A DNA stretch of 64,000 nucleotides from Paenarthrobacter ureafaciens (GCF_004028095.1 NZ_SBHM01000006.1:310001-374000); one strand, 5' to 3'. Shown: positions 18,377-27,772, counted from the stretch's first letter. Notes: a model not told the origin generated them from the letters alone. Program-made: numbers and translations.

Positions 18377-19606
18377 TCAAGCGTTCCCGCTCCGTTTCCA
18401 CGCCCCCCTTTCCGAGGACGCGAGCCCAAGAAGTCCCAAGCGCCCCAAACCCGCCCGAACTGCATCGGGGCTCAGCCCTGCCACGGTGGCAAGCTTGTCC
18501 ACGGAGCTGGCTGAGCGCAGTGGCAGCGCATCCAAAAGGATAAGGTCCTCAAGTGACAGCCCGTCCTGCGGCTCCGCCGGAGTCTCTTTGTCGGCAGCCA
18601 TCCATTCGCCGCTCCTGCCGGACAGTTCGGCAACCTCTCCCACGTCGGTGACGCACACCGCTCCGCCGTCCCTCAGGAGCCTGTGGCATCCGGCGGAGTT
18701 GGCACTATGGATGGAACCGGGAACGGTGGCGACGATCCTTCCGATGGATTCGGCATGATGGGCGGTGTTCAGGGCCCCCGAACGCCATCTGGCCTCGACC
18801 ACGACCGTCACCGAAGCCAATGCTGCGATCAGACGGTTGCGCTGGAGGAACCTGTATCTGGTGGGGGCTGAACCGGGTGGCACCTCGGCGATCAGCGCTC
18901 CCTGATGGGTGACAGTCCGCAGCAGATCTTCGTTGCCCGCCGGATAGAAGCGGTCCACTCCCCCGGCCATCACGGCAATGGTCGGCATGTCGGAGGCGCC
19001 GCCGCTCAAAGCACCCCGATGCGCATGGGCGTCGATGCCGTAGGCACCACCTGACACAACCGAGTAGCCGCGCTGGGCCAGGCCATGGGCGAAGTCCCCG
19101 GCCACAGAAGCACCGTAGCTGGTGCTGTCACGGGAACCCACCACAGCAATGATCCGCCGGGGCGAAGGAATCGGGCGCTCGGGGCCGCGCCACCACAGGC
19201 ACAACGGTTCCTGAAGTCCCAGGTCCGCCAGCTGTCCAGGCCACAGTTCGTCTCCGGGAATGACCAGTCGCCCGCCCAGTCTACTCATCGTCGCAAGGTC
19301 ACGCTCGGGCGCCAGATCACGGACGCGCGGCGCCCAGCGTCGTTGGCTTGTGGCCATGCCAGTCCACGTTGGGGTGGTGCCATCCTGCGAGAGGAGTGCC
19401 GTAATTTCCCGCTCCACTGAGGCACCCGCTGAGAGCTCTCCGGTAGCGATGCCAAGAGCATCAAGGGCGCCTACAGCCCTCACCAGCGCCAGCCCGACGA
19501 TGTCCTGCGGTTCCATCAAACGCGACAGCGCCGCCCTGGCGATGCGCTCCTTCTCCTGCACGGTCAGTTCCGCCAACTCCGTTGCTCCCTTCGATGTTCC
19601 GTTCAT
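18377..19606 (-). CDS. dprA: DNA-processing protein DprA/Smf
   Basis: 409 residues from ATG at 19606, whose ATGA overlaps the comM stop. The Rossmann core has VVGSRDSTSYG, the GGAYGIDAHAHRGAL motif, FYPAGN and RNRLIAAL, all diagnostic of DprA; the C-terminus adds a winged-helix-like segment. It protects incoming single-stranded DNA and loads RecA during transformation in competent species; its role in Arthrobacter is not known. In operon with comM and yraN. Confidence 0.95.
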   Translation of the reverse strand: MNGTSKGATELAELTVQEKERIARAALSRLMEPQDIVGLALVRAVGALDALGIATGELSAGASVEREITALLSQDGTTPTWTGMATSQRRWAPRVRDLAPERDLATMSRLGGRLVIPGDELWPGQLADLGLQEPLCLWWRGPERPIPSPRRIIAVVGSRDSTSYGASVAGDFAHGLAQRGYSVVSGGAYGIDAHAHRGALSGGASDMPTIAVMAGGVDRFYPAGNEDLLRTVTHQGALIAEVPPGSAPTRYRFLQRNRLIAALASVTVVVEARWRSGALNTAHHAESIGRIVATVPGSIHSANSAGCHRLLRDGGAVCVTDVGEVAELSGRSGEWMAADKETPAEPQDGLSLEDLILLDALPLRSASSVDKLATVAGLSPDAVRAGLGRLGLLGLASSERGAWKRSGNA

Positions 19607-21144
19607 GGCATTGCGTTCGCTTGGCGCAAGCCCAAGGCTTGCCCGACGTGGTCCGGTGCCGGCGCATCCGCGTGGTCCAAGTCGGCCAAAGTCCATGCCA
19701 AACGGAGGACGCGGTCATACCCCCGGGCCGTCAGGATCCCCCGTTCCAGCGCCGTGTCCAGAATCCTGGTGGTCCCTGGCTGAAGGCGCAGTCCGCCGCG
19801 CAGCACACGCCCCGGCACCTGCGCGTTGGTCTCGAAGCCGTACTCCCGGAGCCGGTCCACCTGACGCTGCCTGGCCGCCATGACCCGGAGGGCCACATCG
19901 GATGTGCTCTCCTCGGTACCGCTGTGCCCGAAATCGGCCATCGAGACACGGTCCACCTGCAACTGGATGTCCACCCGGTCCAACAGGGGGCCGGACATCC
20001 GGCCAAAGTACCTCCTGCGCATCAACGGCGTACACGTGCAGTCTTTGCCCTTGCCGGAAGCATTGCCACAGGGACAGGGGTTGGCCGCCAAGACCAGCTG
20101 AAACCGCGCAGGATAGGCAGCTGTCCCGGCGGAGCGATGAATGACGAGGGCCCCGTTCTCCAACGGTTGGCGAAGGGCATCGAGGACCCTGCGTTCAAAC
20201 TCGGGTGTTTCGTCAAGGAACAGCACGCCCCTGTGTGCCCGCGAAGCCGCCCCGGGGCGGGGCAGGCCCGATCCGCCGCCGATGATCGCGGCTGCTGTAG
20301 CGCTGTGGTGTGGACTCTCGAAGGGCGGCCGCCGAATCAACGTCACGGGTGAAGACCGCACAGCCGCAAGGGAATGGATTGCCGTCACTTCCATGGCAGC
20401 TGTGTCCCCAAGGTCCGGAAGAAGGCCCGGGAGACGTTCTGCGAGCATTGTCTTACCGGCCCCCGGAGGTCCGGTCAGCAGCATGTGGTGACCACCGGCC
20501 GCTGCGACCTCCAATGCCTGCCGCGCTTCGGATTGGCCGGATACGTCGCTCAGGTCGGGCGGCAGGGCTTCCGTGCAGCCGTCTCCCTCAGGCGCGTCCT
20601 CCGCTGGTGGGTCAAAGTCCAAAGCCAGCTCTTTGGGATCTGCGCCAAAATCGTAGGCCAGCCGCGCGAGCGTGGTGTACCCGCGGACGTGCGCGCCCGG
20701 CACCAACCTGGCCTCTGCTGCGTTTGCTTCGGCCACCACAATGTCCGGGTAGCCCGCATTCACCGCAGCCATGACGGCGGGCAGGATACCCCTCACGGGC
20801 CTCAGCCTGCCGTCCAGGCCCAGTTCGGCGATGAACACCGTGCCGCTGGTTGACCTGACGTCCTCGGCAGCCTGGAATGCCGCCATGGCAATAGCAAGGT
20901 CAAACCCCGAACCCCGTTTCGGCAGCGATGCGGGGATCAGGTTGGCGGTGATCTTCCGCCTGCTCAAGGGAATCCCGGAGTTCCTGGCAGCAGACCGGAT
21001 CCGTTCCTTGGCCTCATTCAACGCAGCGTCCGGAAGACCCAGGATCACAAAGGCGGGGAGCGTTTGGCCGATATCGGCCTCGACTTCCACGATGTAGCCG
21101 TTCAGCCCCACGAGGGCTACTCCGTAGCTGCGCCCGACGGCCAT
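19603..21144 (-). CDS. comM: YifB/ComM family Mg-chelatase-like AAA ATPase
   Basis: 513 residues from ATG at 21144. An N-terminal Lon-protease-like domain (about 20-130, KRGSGFDLAIAMA) is followed by an AAA+ module with Walker A GPPGAGKTML and a Mg-chelatase-type FLDETPEF; the CPCGN...CTC cysteines are typical. ComM is a branch-migration helicase in natural transformation in other bacteria. The start overlaps the yraN stop (TGATG) and the stop overlaps the dprA start, so the three are coupled. Confidence 0.95.
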   Translation of the reverse strand: MAVGRSYGVALVGLNGYIVEVEADIGQTLPAFVILGLPDAALNEAKERIRSAARNSGIPLSRRKITANLIPASLPKRGSGFDLAIAMAAFQAAEDVRSTSGTVFIAELGLDGRLRPVRGILPAVMAAVNAGYPDIVVAEANAAEARLVPGAHVRGYTTLARLAYDFGADPKELALDFDPPAEDAPEGDGCTEALPPDLSDVSGQSEARQALEVAAAGGHHMLLTGPPGAGKTMLAERLPGLLPDLGDTAAMEVTAIHSLAAVRSSPVTLIRRPPFESPHHSATAAAIIGGGSGLPRPGAASRAHRGVLFLDETPEFERRVLDALRQPLENGALVIHRSAGTAAYPARFQLVLAANPCPCGNASGKGKDCTCTPLMRRRYFGRMSGPLLDRVDIQLQVDRVSMADFGHSGTEESTSDVALRVMAARQRQVDRLREYGFETNAQVPGRVLRGGLRLQPGTTRILDTALERGILTARGYDRVLRLAWTLADLDHADAPAPDHVGQALGLRQANAMP

Positions 21145-21500
21145 CAGCACACATCCCGGAGGTGTTCGACGTGCGGTGACCCCACGCCGTCGTGGATAAC
21201 GCCCACGACGTCCACGCGGCGGCGCGACGGGTTCACCCCGCGTTCCCTGCACCATGAGGATGTCAGCCGATGAAGCCGGGCCAGCTTCTCCGGTCCCACT
21301 GCTTCAAAGGGATGGCCGAAGGCCACGTTTCGCCTGGTCTTCACCTCGGCGATGACCAGGGTGTCGCCGTCAAGGGCGACGATGTCTATTTCGCCTTCCC
21401 CGCACCGCCAATTGCGATCGACAACCTGCATTCCCTGGCCTTCAAGAAATGCAGCGGCCACGCTTTCGCCTTCGCGGCCAAGAACGTCCTTTGCTCGCAT
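21144..21500 (-). CDS. YraN/UPF0102 family endonuclease-like protein
   Basis: 118 residues from ATG at 21500 (GGAGGT seven nt upstream; the earlier ATG at 21521 has none). The restriction-endonuclease-like core GEGEIDIVALDG...LVIAEVKTR shows the Glu/Asp/Glu-x-Lys metal-site pattern of UPF0102. The function is not settled. It opens the yraN-comM-dprA unit, a gene order common in bacteria. Confidence 0.92.
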   Translation of the reverse strand: MRAKDVLGREGESVAAAFLEGQGMQVVDRNWRCGEGEIDIVALDGDTLVIAEVKTRRNVAFGHPFEAVGPEKLARLHRLTSSWCRERGVNPSRRRVDVVGVIHDGVGSPHVEHLRDVC

Positions 21501-21617
21501 GAGCACCACCTCCGCCACCAAGCCTTCCGGCTGGCGACCTTTGAGGGCAGCTCATGATGCGTCTATGTGGACAATCCATCCACACGGGACGAATGTGGAG
21601 GAAAAGTGGAGCGGGAG

Positions 21618-21953
21618 CTAGTTGCCGAGATCCCCCAGGTCGCCATCCTTGGGCAGCGCCAGGTCCTCGTTGCGGGGAAGTTCCTCCACATTCACGTCCT
21701 TGAACGTGATCACGCGGACGTTCTTGACGAAGCGCGCAGAACGGTAGACGTCCCAAACCCAGGCATCCTGGAGGGTCAGGTCGAAGTAGACTTCACCATC
21801 GGCGCTCCGGGCCTGCAGGTCCACGTGATTGGCCAGATAGAAACGCCGTTCCGTTTCAACCACGTAGCTGAACAGCCCGACCACATCCCGGTACTCGCGG
21901 TAGAGCTGCAGCTCCATGTCGGTTTCGTAGTTCTCAAGGTCTTCGGCGCTCAT
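21618..21953 (-). CDS. DUF2469 family protein
   Basis: 111 residues from the ATG that begins MSAEDLENYETDME, the recognisable DUF2469 N-terminus; an upstream ATG at 21986 would add eleven unrelated residues. The protein is acidic and soluble. The family occurs almost always next to rnhB and yraN in actinobacteria; its function is unknown. Confidence 0.93.
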   Translation of the reverse strand: MSAEDLENYETDMELQLYREYRDVVGLFSYVVETERRFYLANHVDLQARSADGEVYFDLTLQDAWVWDVYRSARFVKNVRVITFKDVNVEELPRNEDLALPKDGDLGDLGN

Positions 21954-22020
21954 AGTTCCATCTTGCACCATTGGCCGGATCCACAAAGCCAGGAGCGTCG
22001 GGCCGGCACTCCGCGGCTCG

Positions 22021-22791
22021 TCAAGAGACCTCCGGGCCCGTCAGATGCCAGCTTGTCCGGTGGTACGCGCTTGGGCCCCGGGTCCGGATAACCTCACGGT
22101 GCGCGGGAGTGGCGTAGCCCTTGTTTTCATTCCATCCGTACGCCGGAACCTCGGCGTGCAAATCAACCATGATGCGGTCCCTGGCGACTTTGGCCAAGAC
22201 ACTGGCTGCGGCCACGCTCAAGCAGCTCATGTCCGCCTTGATACGGGTGTGGACCGGAGCCTCACAGCCGGGCCCCTCCGGCGCCGCGTCGAACAGCGAA
22301 ACCTGGACTTCAGGAGAAAGCCAATTGTGGCTGCCATCCAACAACACCACATCCGGCGTGATGCCTCCGGAGAGGATCTCGCACCATGCCCGGGTGCCGG
22401 CAAGGCGAAGGGCGGCGATGATCCCGATCGAGTCGATTTCCTGCGACGAGGCATGCCCCACCGCGCTGGCAACAGCCCACTCCCTGACCAAGGGCTCCAA
22501 CCTGTCCCTGTCCTCGGGCTTGAGGAGCTTGCTGTCCCGGACGTCGGCCAGCAGCGGATGATCCTCAAGGTTCACCACGGCAATTCCAACACTTACCGGA
22601 CCTGCCAGCGCACCCCGGCCCACCTCGTCAACGCCGGCGAGGAGCCGGGCACCGGAGGCCAGGAAGGTGCGTTCGACGTCCAGAGTGGGAAATTCCACAA
22701 CCTGCTTCGCCCTGGCCTTCAGGCCGCCTTTGAGTTTCGCCTTTGCCTTGGCCGGGGCCGTGCCTTTGGTTCGGTTTGCTGCCGTTGCCAT
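22021..22791 (-). CDS. rnhB: Ribonuclease HII
   Basis: 256 residues. After a Lys/Ala-rich N-terminal extension (about 40 residues), the catalytic domain shows [14 protein letters not shown] with the first acidic pair, the later DGS motif in [10 protein letters not shown], and [21 protein letters not shown]. It nicks RNA-DNA hybrids and removes misincorporated ribonucleotides. ATG lies directly after the lepB stop, so it is co-transcribed with the signal peptidase genes. Confidence 0.95.
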   Translation of the reverse strand: MATAANRTKGTAPAKAKAKLKGGLKARAKQVVEFPTLDVERTFLASGARLLAGVDEVGRGALAGPVSVGIAVVNLEDHPLLADVRDSKLLKPEDRDRLEPLVREWAVASAVGHASSQEIDSIGIIAALRLAGTRAWCEILSGGITPDVVLLDGSHNWLSPEVQVSLFDAAPEGPGCEAPVHTRIKADMSCLSVAAASVLAKVARDRIMVDLHAEVPAYGWNENKGYATPAHREVIRTRGPSAYHRTSWHLTGPEVS

Positions 22792-23658
22792 CTACTTACC
22801 TGTTGTGCCGGCGGGTACATTCTTGAAAACGTCGGAGTGGCTGTCCAGGACGCTCCACCTGCTGATGGGCCACGCGATGACTTCCGCTTTGCCCTCCACA
22901 TCCTCAATATTGATGAAGCCACCGTTGGCCTCCTGATGCAAGCGTGAGTCCGCCGAGTGGTTCCTGTTATCCCCCATCACCCAGACCTTGCCCTCGGGAA
23001 CAACCACATCGAAGGTGTCCGGGGTGGGCACCTCTGCGGGATTGATGTAGGTCTCGTCCAAGGGAACGCCGTTGATGCTCACCCGTCCCCCGGCGTCGCA
23101 GCACGTCACATGGTCTCCGGGCAGTCCAATAACACGCTTGACCAGGTGCTGTTCGCTGTCATCGGCCATGAGGCCAACGAACTCAAGGGTGTCACCGACC
23201 CAGTCCATGGGGCCCGCCGGCTTCTTCTCGATCGGCGTCAACCACCCCTGGGAGTCCTTGAAGACCACCACGTCCCCGCGGGCCACGTCGAAGGGCCCCG
23301 GTACCAGCAGGTTGATGAAGATCCGGTCGTTGACGTCCAAGGTAGCTTCCATCGACTCGGACGGAATCCAGAACGCACGGAACAGGAATGTCTTCAGGAG
23401 GAAAGACAGCACCAACGCGATGGCCACCACCGTGACGATTTCCTTGAGCCACACAATCGCCACGTTCTGCGTGCGTTTGCCTCCCCGTGCGTTACGCGAA
23501 GCCCGGGTGTCGTCGGCACCTTCGGTACCCGTTTCCCGTTCAGTGGCACCTTCGGTACCCGTTTCCCGTTCAGTGGCACCTTCGGTGCCGGGGGTTCCAT
23601 CCAAGAGCCGCGCGTCGTCGTCGTGCCGCTCGGGATTTTCTGGAACTCTGTCCGGCAT
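22792..23658 (-). CDS. lepB: Signal peptidase I (first of two)
   Basis: 288 residues. Type I signal peptidase with one N-terminal membrane segment (about 70-92), catalytic Ser in WIPSESME and general-base Lys in LVKRVIGLPGDH, and the closing MGDNRNHSADSR box. It cleaves secretory signal peptides outside the membrane. Oddity: the cytoplasmic N-terminus contains a 10-residue GTEGATERET-type repeat, encoded by a perfect 30-bp tandem repeat (23515-23586 on the plus strand). It starts one codon after the stop of the second lepB copy. Confidence 0.95.
   Translation of the reverse strand: MPDRVPENPERHDDDARLLDGTPGTEGATERETGTEGATERETGTEGADDTRASRNARGGKRTQNVAIVWLKEIVTVVAIALVLSFLLKTFLFRAFWIPSESMEATLDVNDRIFINLLVPGPFDVARGDVVVFKDSQGWLTPIEKKPAGPMDWVGDTLEFVGLMADDSEQHLVKRVIGLPGDHVTCCDAGGRVSINGVPLDETYINPAEVPTPDTFDVVVPEGKVWVMGDNRNHSADSRLHQEANGGFINIEDVEGKAEVIAWPISRWSVLDSHSDVFKNVPAGTTGK
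23515..23586. repeat. In-frame 30-bp minisatellite inside lepB
   Basis: Two identical 30-bp units (23515-23544, 23545-23574) and a partial third (23575-23586). Each encodes ten residues of the cytoplasmic tail of signal peptidase I. Confidence 0.9.
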
Positions 23659-24333
23659 TTAGTGTCCGTTCTTTGTCGGGGTGGCCTGCGGGTAGCGAGG
23701 CATCTCTGCAAATCTATCAAGTGGCCAGATAATCCGGACCGGCTTACCGATAACCCGGTCGATCGGAACCATACCGCCACCTGGCGCCCCCAGCAGCGCC
23801 CTGGAATCGGCGGAACGGGAACGGTGGTCGCCCATCAGCCACAAGCGCCCCTCGGGCACAACGACGTCGAACTTTTGCTTACTCGGCTCGTCGCCCGGAA
23901 AGAGGTAGGGCTCCTCAACGGCCTGGCCGTTGACCGTCACGCGTCCGGCGTCATCGCAGCACTGCACGTGGTCACCGGGAATACCCAGGACCCGCTTCAC
24001 ATAGGTGGTATCGCTGCCTATCAGGCCGAACCACTGCCCGGCGGCGTTGACGGCGTCCACCAAGGGACCCTTTCCACTGCTGAGCGGGGCAAAGGAACCG
24101 CGGCCGTCGAAAACCACGACGTCGCCCCGGGCAATGGGTTCATCGCTGAAGGCCGTCCTGGATACAAGGATCCTGTCGCCTGTTTCCAGGAGCGGTTCCA
24201 TGGATTCGGACGGGATGTAATAGACGTCGATCCACAGCGACCGGACCAGGCCGCTGATGGCCACCGCGAGCACCAGCGCCAGCAACGCAAAACGCCAGCC
24301 CTGTTTCCGGGGCTGGCGTTCTGCTGTGTCCAT
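23659..24333 (-). CDS. lepB: Signal peptidase I (second of two)
   Basis: 224 residues from ATG at 24333 (AGGA upstream). One N-terminal membrane segment (about 13-33), catalytic Ser in YIPSESMEPLL, Lys in YVKRVLGIPGDH and the MGDHRSRSADSR box. It is a paralogue of the adjacent lepB, with the same vicinal cysteines (QCCDDAGR, TCCDAGGR) after the Lys motif. Its TAA is followed at once by the ATG of the other copy, suggesting a tandem duplication within the rplS-lepB-lepB-rnhB order. Confidence 0.95.
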   Translation of the reverse strand: MDTAERQPRKQGWRFALLALVLAVAISGLVRSLWIDVYYIPSESMEPLLETGDRILVSRTAFSDEPIARGDVVVFDGRGSFAPLSSGKGPLVDAVNAAGQWFGLIGSDTTYVKRVLGIPGDHVQCCDDAGRVTVNGQAVEEPYLFPGDEPSKQKFDVVVPEGRLWLMGDHRSRSADSRALLGAPGGGMVPIDRVIGKPVRIIWPLDRFAEMPRYPQATPTKNGH

Positions 24334-24415
24334 GACTCGTATCCTGTGTTGCGTTGCGGATTGCTCCGGAACCCTCCGGGCACGAATCCTGGACCCGTTG
24401 CGTAAGTTGGTGGAC

Positions 24416-24769
24416 TTACTTGGCGAAGTCGCGCTTTTCCTTGATCTTCGCAGCCTTACCGCGCAGTGCGCGCATGTAGTAAAGCTTGGCGCGGCGGACG
24501 TCACCCTTGGTGACGACCTCGATCTTGTCGATGATCGGGGAGTGTACCGGGAAGGTACGCTCTACGCCGACACCGAAGGAAACCTTGCGTACGGTGAAGG
24601 TTTCGCGAACGCCGTCACCCTGGCGACCCAGGACGAAGCCCTGGAATACCTGGACGCGGGAGTTCTTGCCTTCGATGATGTTGACGTGAACCTTGAGGGT
24701 GTCGCCCGCGCGGAACTCCGGAACATCGTTACGCAGCGAGGCTGCATCTACGCTATCGAGGATATGCAT
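24416..24769 (-). CDS. rplS: 50S ribosomal protein L19
   Basis: 117 residues with the L19 fold pattern: [45 protein letters not shown] and [17 protein letters not shown]. It sits at the 30S-50S interface. ATG at 24769 has AGGAG seven nt upstream; an upstream in-frame start would add eight residues. Preceded by a 250-nt leader after trmD. Confidence 0.97.
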   Translation of the reverse strand: MHILDSVDAASLRNDVPEFRAGDTLKVHVNIIEGKNSRVQVFQGFVLGRQGDGVRETFTVRKVSFGVGVERTFPVHSPIIDKIEVVTKGDVRRAKLYYMRALRGKAAKIKEKRDFAK

Positions 24770-25019
24770 TAATCCACTCCTGGTGAACGCCACAGGTCAT
24801 TCACTTTGGGTCACGGCGGACAAGCCCGGGGCAGTGAGGCCCACGGAAATTTCCGCCGAAGATTCTTTGTGAACGGTGCCGCCGCTGATTGGCGCCACCG
24901 TTTGTCCGACTGTTGGCTGAACTCCCCCTGTGGCAGGTGGCAGCCCAGTAGACACAAGGGTTAATTCTGCCATAAGCGGCACCAACGAGCCAATCAGGCC
25001 GGTCAGCGCTCGACGGCGG
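24770..25019 (-). promoter_or_regulatory. rplS upstream region
   Basis: 250 bp between trmD and rplS with no convincing gene (an 82-codon ORF here lacks coding character). On the minus strand a GGCAGAATTAACCC stretch at about 24960-24975 could be a promoter core, giving rplS its own transcript with a long leader. No known riboswitch fold was recognised. Confidence 0.3.
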
Positions 25020-25823
25020 TCAGGACCTTTCGTCCGGGACGGCACCAGGGCGGGGGCTCAGGCGCCCGTCAACGACGTCGTAGCCCAGGTCAGCCAGTGC
25101 GGTTCGGTCTGCGCGGCTCAATCCGGAGGCGTCAAAACCGGCAAGGAGGTCCGGCCGGCGTTCCGCTGTGCGGCGGAACTGCTGGTGCTTGCGCCACTGC
25201 GCGATCTTTCCGTGGTTGCCGCTGAGGAGGACGTCCGGCACGTCATGCTCCCGCCAGGATGAAGGCTTGGTGTAGACCGGGTACTCCAGCAGCCCATCGG
25301 AGTGGGACTCCTCAACCAGGGACTCCGGGTTGCCCACGACACCGGGCAACAAGCGGCCGATTGCTTCCACCATCGCAAGCACCGCCACTTCGCCACCGTT
25401 CAGGACGTAGTCCCCCAGGCTGACCGGGCGTACCGTGAAATGCTCATGCGCCCAGTCGATAACCCGTTCATCAATGCCTTCGTAGCGGCCGCACGCGAAA
25501 ACGAGGTGCTCCTCCTCGGCGAGCTCGTAGGCGAGTGCCTGGTTGAAACGCTCTCCGGCCGGGGATGGCACAATCAGGACCGGCTTCTTCTGCGCGTCCG
25601 GGGCCACGGACTCCAGCGCCCGGGCCCACGGCTCGGGCTTCATGACCATGCCTGCACCGCCGCCGTAAGGGGTGTCGTCCACTGTCCGGTGCTTGTCGGA
25701 GGTGAAAGTCCGGAGGTCGTGGACATTCAGTTCCAGGATCCCGTCCTGGCGGGCCTTGCCGATGAGCGAGAGTTCCAGGGGCGCGAGGTACTCCGGGAAG
25801 ATACTGACGACGTCGATCCTCAT
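25020..25823 (-). CDS. trmD: tRNA (guanine-37-N1) methyltransferase
   Basis: 267 residues. SPOUT-class methyltransferase with the N-terminal [25 protein letters not shown], the trefoil-knot [13 protein letters not shown] and [15 protein letters not shown] motifs. It methylates G37 of tRNAs with S-adenosylmethionine and prevents frameshifting. ATG overlaps the rimM stop (ATGA). Confidence 0.97.
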   Translation of the reverse strand: MRIDVVSIFPEYLAPLELSLIGKARQDGILELNVHDLRTFTSDKHRTVDDTPYGGGAGMVMKPEPWARALESVAPDAQKKPVLIVPSPAGERFNQALAYELAEEEHLVFACGRYEGIDERVIDWAHEHFTVRPVSLGDYVLNGGEVAVLAMVEAIGRLLPGVVGNPESLVEESHSDGLLEYPVYTKPSSWREHDVPDVLLSGNHGKIAQWRKHQQFRRTAERRPDLLAGFDASGLSRADRTALADLGYDVVDGRLSPRPGAVPDERS

Positions 25824-26359
25824 TCAGCGGACCCCTCGGCGGGTTCGGCGTCGTCGTTGATCTCGAAGAGCCCTGCGGGCGGAGTGATGAGGATGTAGCC
25901 CGCCTCAATGTTGACTTCGGGGACGATCTCATCCACGAACGGAATGAGGATTTCCTTGCCGTCTCCGGTTTCGACCACGAGCAGGTCCTGCGCCGGCATC
26001 GTATTGAGCGCCGCGACCTTCCCCACTACCTGGGAGCCGACCCTGGCCTGGAGGCCCAGCAGTTCGTGCTCATACCAGCCTTCGTCGTCATCCTCATCAA
26101 GGTCTTCGGTTTCGATGAAGAGCTTGGCTCCGCGGATCAGTTCCGCTGCGTTGCGGTCTGCCACTTCCTCGAAACCGAGCAAGAGGATGTCCTTGTTCCA
26201 GCGGGCGCTGCGGACGGTCAACGGTCCGGAGGAGGCCGGCTCCACTACGAACTCTGTTCCCGCGACGAACCGCTCAGCGGGAGCGTCGGTCAGTACCTGG
26301 ACCGTGACCTCGCCGCGGATGCCGTGGGGTTTGCCGATCCGGGCCACCTGGAGCTGCAT
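25820..26359 (-). CDS. rimM: Ribosome maturation factor RimM
   Basis: 179 residues. The N-terminal RimM barrel starts with [16 protein letters not shown]; the C-terminal PRC-like barrel has [25 protein letters not shown] and the [13 protein letters not shown] motif. It assists 30S head assembly by binding S19. A 15-bp hairpin separates it from khpA, so rimM-trmD may be transcribed apart from rpsP-khpA. Confidence 0.97.
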   Translation of the reverse strand: MQLQVARIGKPHGIRGEVTVQVLTDAPAERFVAGTEFVVEPASSGPLTVRSARWNKDILLLGFEEVADRNAAELIRGAKLFIETEDLDEDDDEGWYEHELLGLQARVGSQVVGKVAALNTMPAQDLLVVETGDGKEILIPFVDEIVPEVNIEAGYILITPPAGLFEINDDAEPAEGSAE

Positions 26360-26425
26360 GGGTTCCTCTGAATTCTGGTTTCATCCGCGGGCCGTGGCCG
26401 CGGGGGTGTTTGGTTGATAAAGCAA

Positions 26426-26461
26426 TCCGGCCCCTCCACCATATTCGGTGGAGGGGCCGGA
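26426..26461 (-). terminator. Intrinsic terminator between khpA and rimM
   Basis: Perfect 15-bp arms 26426-26440 and 26447-26461 with a 6-nt loop; the minus strand continues TTGCTTTATC. It starts 26 nt after the khpA stop, inside what is usually one operon. Confidence 0.8.
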
Positions 26462-26486
26462 CCAAAGGCAAATAATGCTGAGCGCG

Positions 26487-26729
26487 TTACCGGCGGCGGT
26501 CGGTGTCGACGACGTCAACCCTGACCTGATCGCCACCGGCCAAAGCCGCAACCACCGTGCGCAGTGCGCGTGCGGTGCGTCCTTGGCGACCGATTACCCG
26601 GCCGAGATCGTCCTGGTGAACACGCACCTCGAGGGATTCCCCGCGGCGGTTGTTCTTGGCACTGACCTTGACATCGTCCGGACTGTCAACAATCCCACGG
26701 ACCAGGTGTTCGAGCGCTTCTGCCAGCAA
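26487..26729 (-). CDS. khpA: KH-domain RNA-binding protein KhpA
   Basis: 80 residues consisting of one KH domain. The RNA-binding GxxG loop is GRQG within GRVIGRQGRTARALR. Proteins of this family sit between rpsP and rimM in many Gram-positive bacteria; KhpA binds small and messenger RNAs with KhpB in firmicutes. It starts one nt after the rpsP stop, so the two are coupled. Confidence 0.93.
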   Translation of the reverse strand: MLAEALEHLVRGIVDSPDDVKVSAKNNRRGESLEVRVHQDDLGRVIGRQGRTARALRTVVAALAGGDQVRVDVVDTDRRR

Positions 26730-26730
26730 C

Positions 26731-27141
26731 TTACTCAGCCTCGGTGGTCTCTGCTTCAGCCTCGACGGCTTCTTCCTTCTTGGCCTTCTTGGTGATGGCT
26801 TCCGGAATGATGACGGAACCCTTCTCCGGAGCCACGAAAGCTTCCTTCGGAGCCTTGGTCTTCAGGGTGCCTTCCTGGCCAGGCAGGCCCTTGAACTTCT
26901 GCCAGTCACCGGTGATCTTGAGGATCGCGGCAACCTGCTCGGTCGGCTGGGCGCCAACGGACAGCCAGTACTGGGCACGCTCGGAAGCGACCTCGATGTA
27001 CGACGGCTCTTCGGTGGGGTGGTACTTGCCGATTTCTTCGATGGCACGGCCGTCGCGCTTGGCGCGGGCATCCATGACGACAATGCGGTAGTACGGTGCG
27101 CGCATCTTACCGAAGCGCTTAAGGCGAATCTTTACGGCCAC
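26731..27141 (-). CDS. rpsP: 30S ribosomal protein S16
   Basis: 136 residues. The S16 core [13 protein letters not shown]...[21 protein letters not shown] and [13 protein letters not shown] is clear; the C-terminus has a Lys/Ala/Glu-rich extension common in actinobacteria. GTG at 27141 gives the conserved N-terminus and has AGGAG eleven nt upstream. First gene of the rpsP-khpA-rimM-trmD block. Confidence 0.97.
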   Translation of the reverse strand: MAVKIRLKRFGKMRAPYYRIVVMDARAKRDGRAIEEIGKYHPTEEPSYIEVASERAQYWLSVGAQPTEQVAAILKITGDWQKFKGLPGQEGTLKTKAPKEAFVAPEKGSVIIPEAITKKAKKEEAVEAEAETTEAE

Positions 27142-27331
27142 TTTTGTGGTCACTCCTGTTTCTGAAACGAGGGTGAACCCGACGTTCTGCACCCGTGGGG
27201 CGGGCCATACTAGGGGGTTCGAAGGACAAGATACGAGCACGGAGAGAGGGGCCGCACCGATCGAGTACCTGTCTATTGTGCCAGATGACAGGAGTATTTA
27301 CGACTTCGCCCCGCGCACTTGCCTGCGAGGT

Positions 27332-27772
27332 TCAGGAAATTGACCACACATACAGGCCGGCGCGGTCGATTTTTTCGACATCGCTGGCAAGTGCAGCCAA
27401 CTGCTGGACGTACCCGCGGGATTCCGCAGCGCCGAACGGCATGTCCTCCTGGGAAGCCCAGGCCTCTGCGACGTCGTCCAGCACGTTGCCGTCGCCTTCG
27501 CTCTGGTAGGTCAGCAGCTCGGCGAGGGCCCGCACCATTGCTTCCGGAACACCCAGCAGCGAATCGCTGGTGACGTCCACCAGGGCGAGTTCATAATCAG
27601 CGCCGGAGGCGTGCACTGCCTGCCCTGCAAGATCACCGAGCTGCTCCACCTCAAAATCGGTGATGCCTTCGATGCGCACAGCAGAACCGGCCACATCGGC
27701 GCCGCGTTCGAGTGCAGCTGCCCGCTTGAGGGCTTCATCGTGGGTGGCTACAAAGATTTCGGCAAAGCCCAT
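27332..27772 (-). CDS. Hypothetical protein
   Basis: 146 residues, acidic, soluble, no signal peptide or membrane segment, and no motif I recognise. The N-terminus EIFVATHDEALKRA suggests a beta-alpha start; the rest is mainly helical, with many Ala, Asp and Glu. AAGGAAA lies upstream of ATG at 27772 at a longish spacing. The coding character matches neighbours. It stands alone between rpsP and the VOC gene, same strand as both, with about 190 bp before rpsP. Confidence 0.75.
   Translation of the reverse strand: MGFAEIFVATHDEALKRAAALERGADVAGSAVRIEGITDFEVEQLGDLAGQAVHASGADYELALVDVTSDSLLGVPEAMVRALAELLTYQSEGDGNVLDDVAEAWASQEDMPFGAAESRGYVQQLAALASDVEKIDRAGLYVWSIS

Noticed and set aside
23515..23586. 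CRISPR-like 30-bp repeats
   Set aside because: The units abut without spacers and stay in the lepB reading frame; it is a coding minisatellite.
24797..25045. 82-codon ORF between trmD and rplS
   Set aside because: No SD or conserved features, and it overlaps the trmD end; better explained as rplS promoter and leader.
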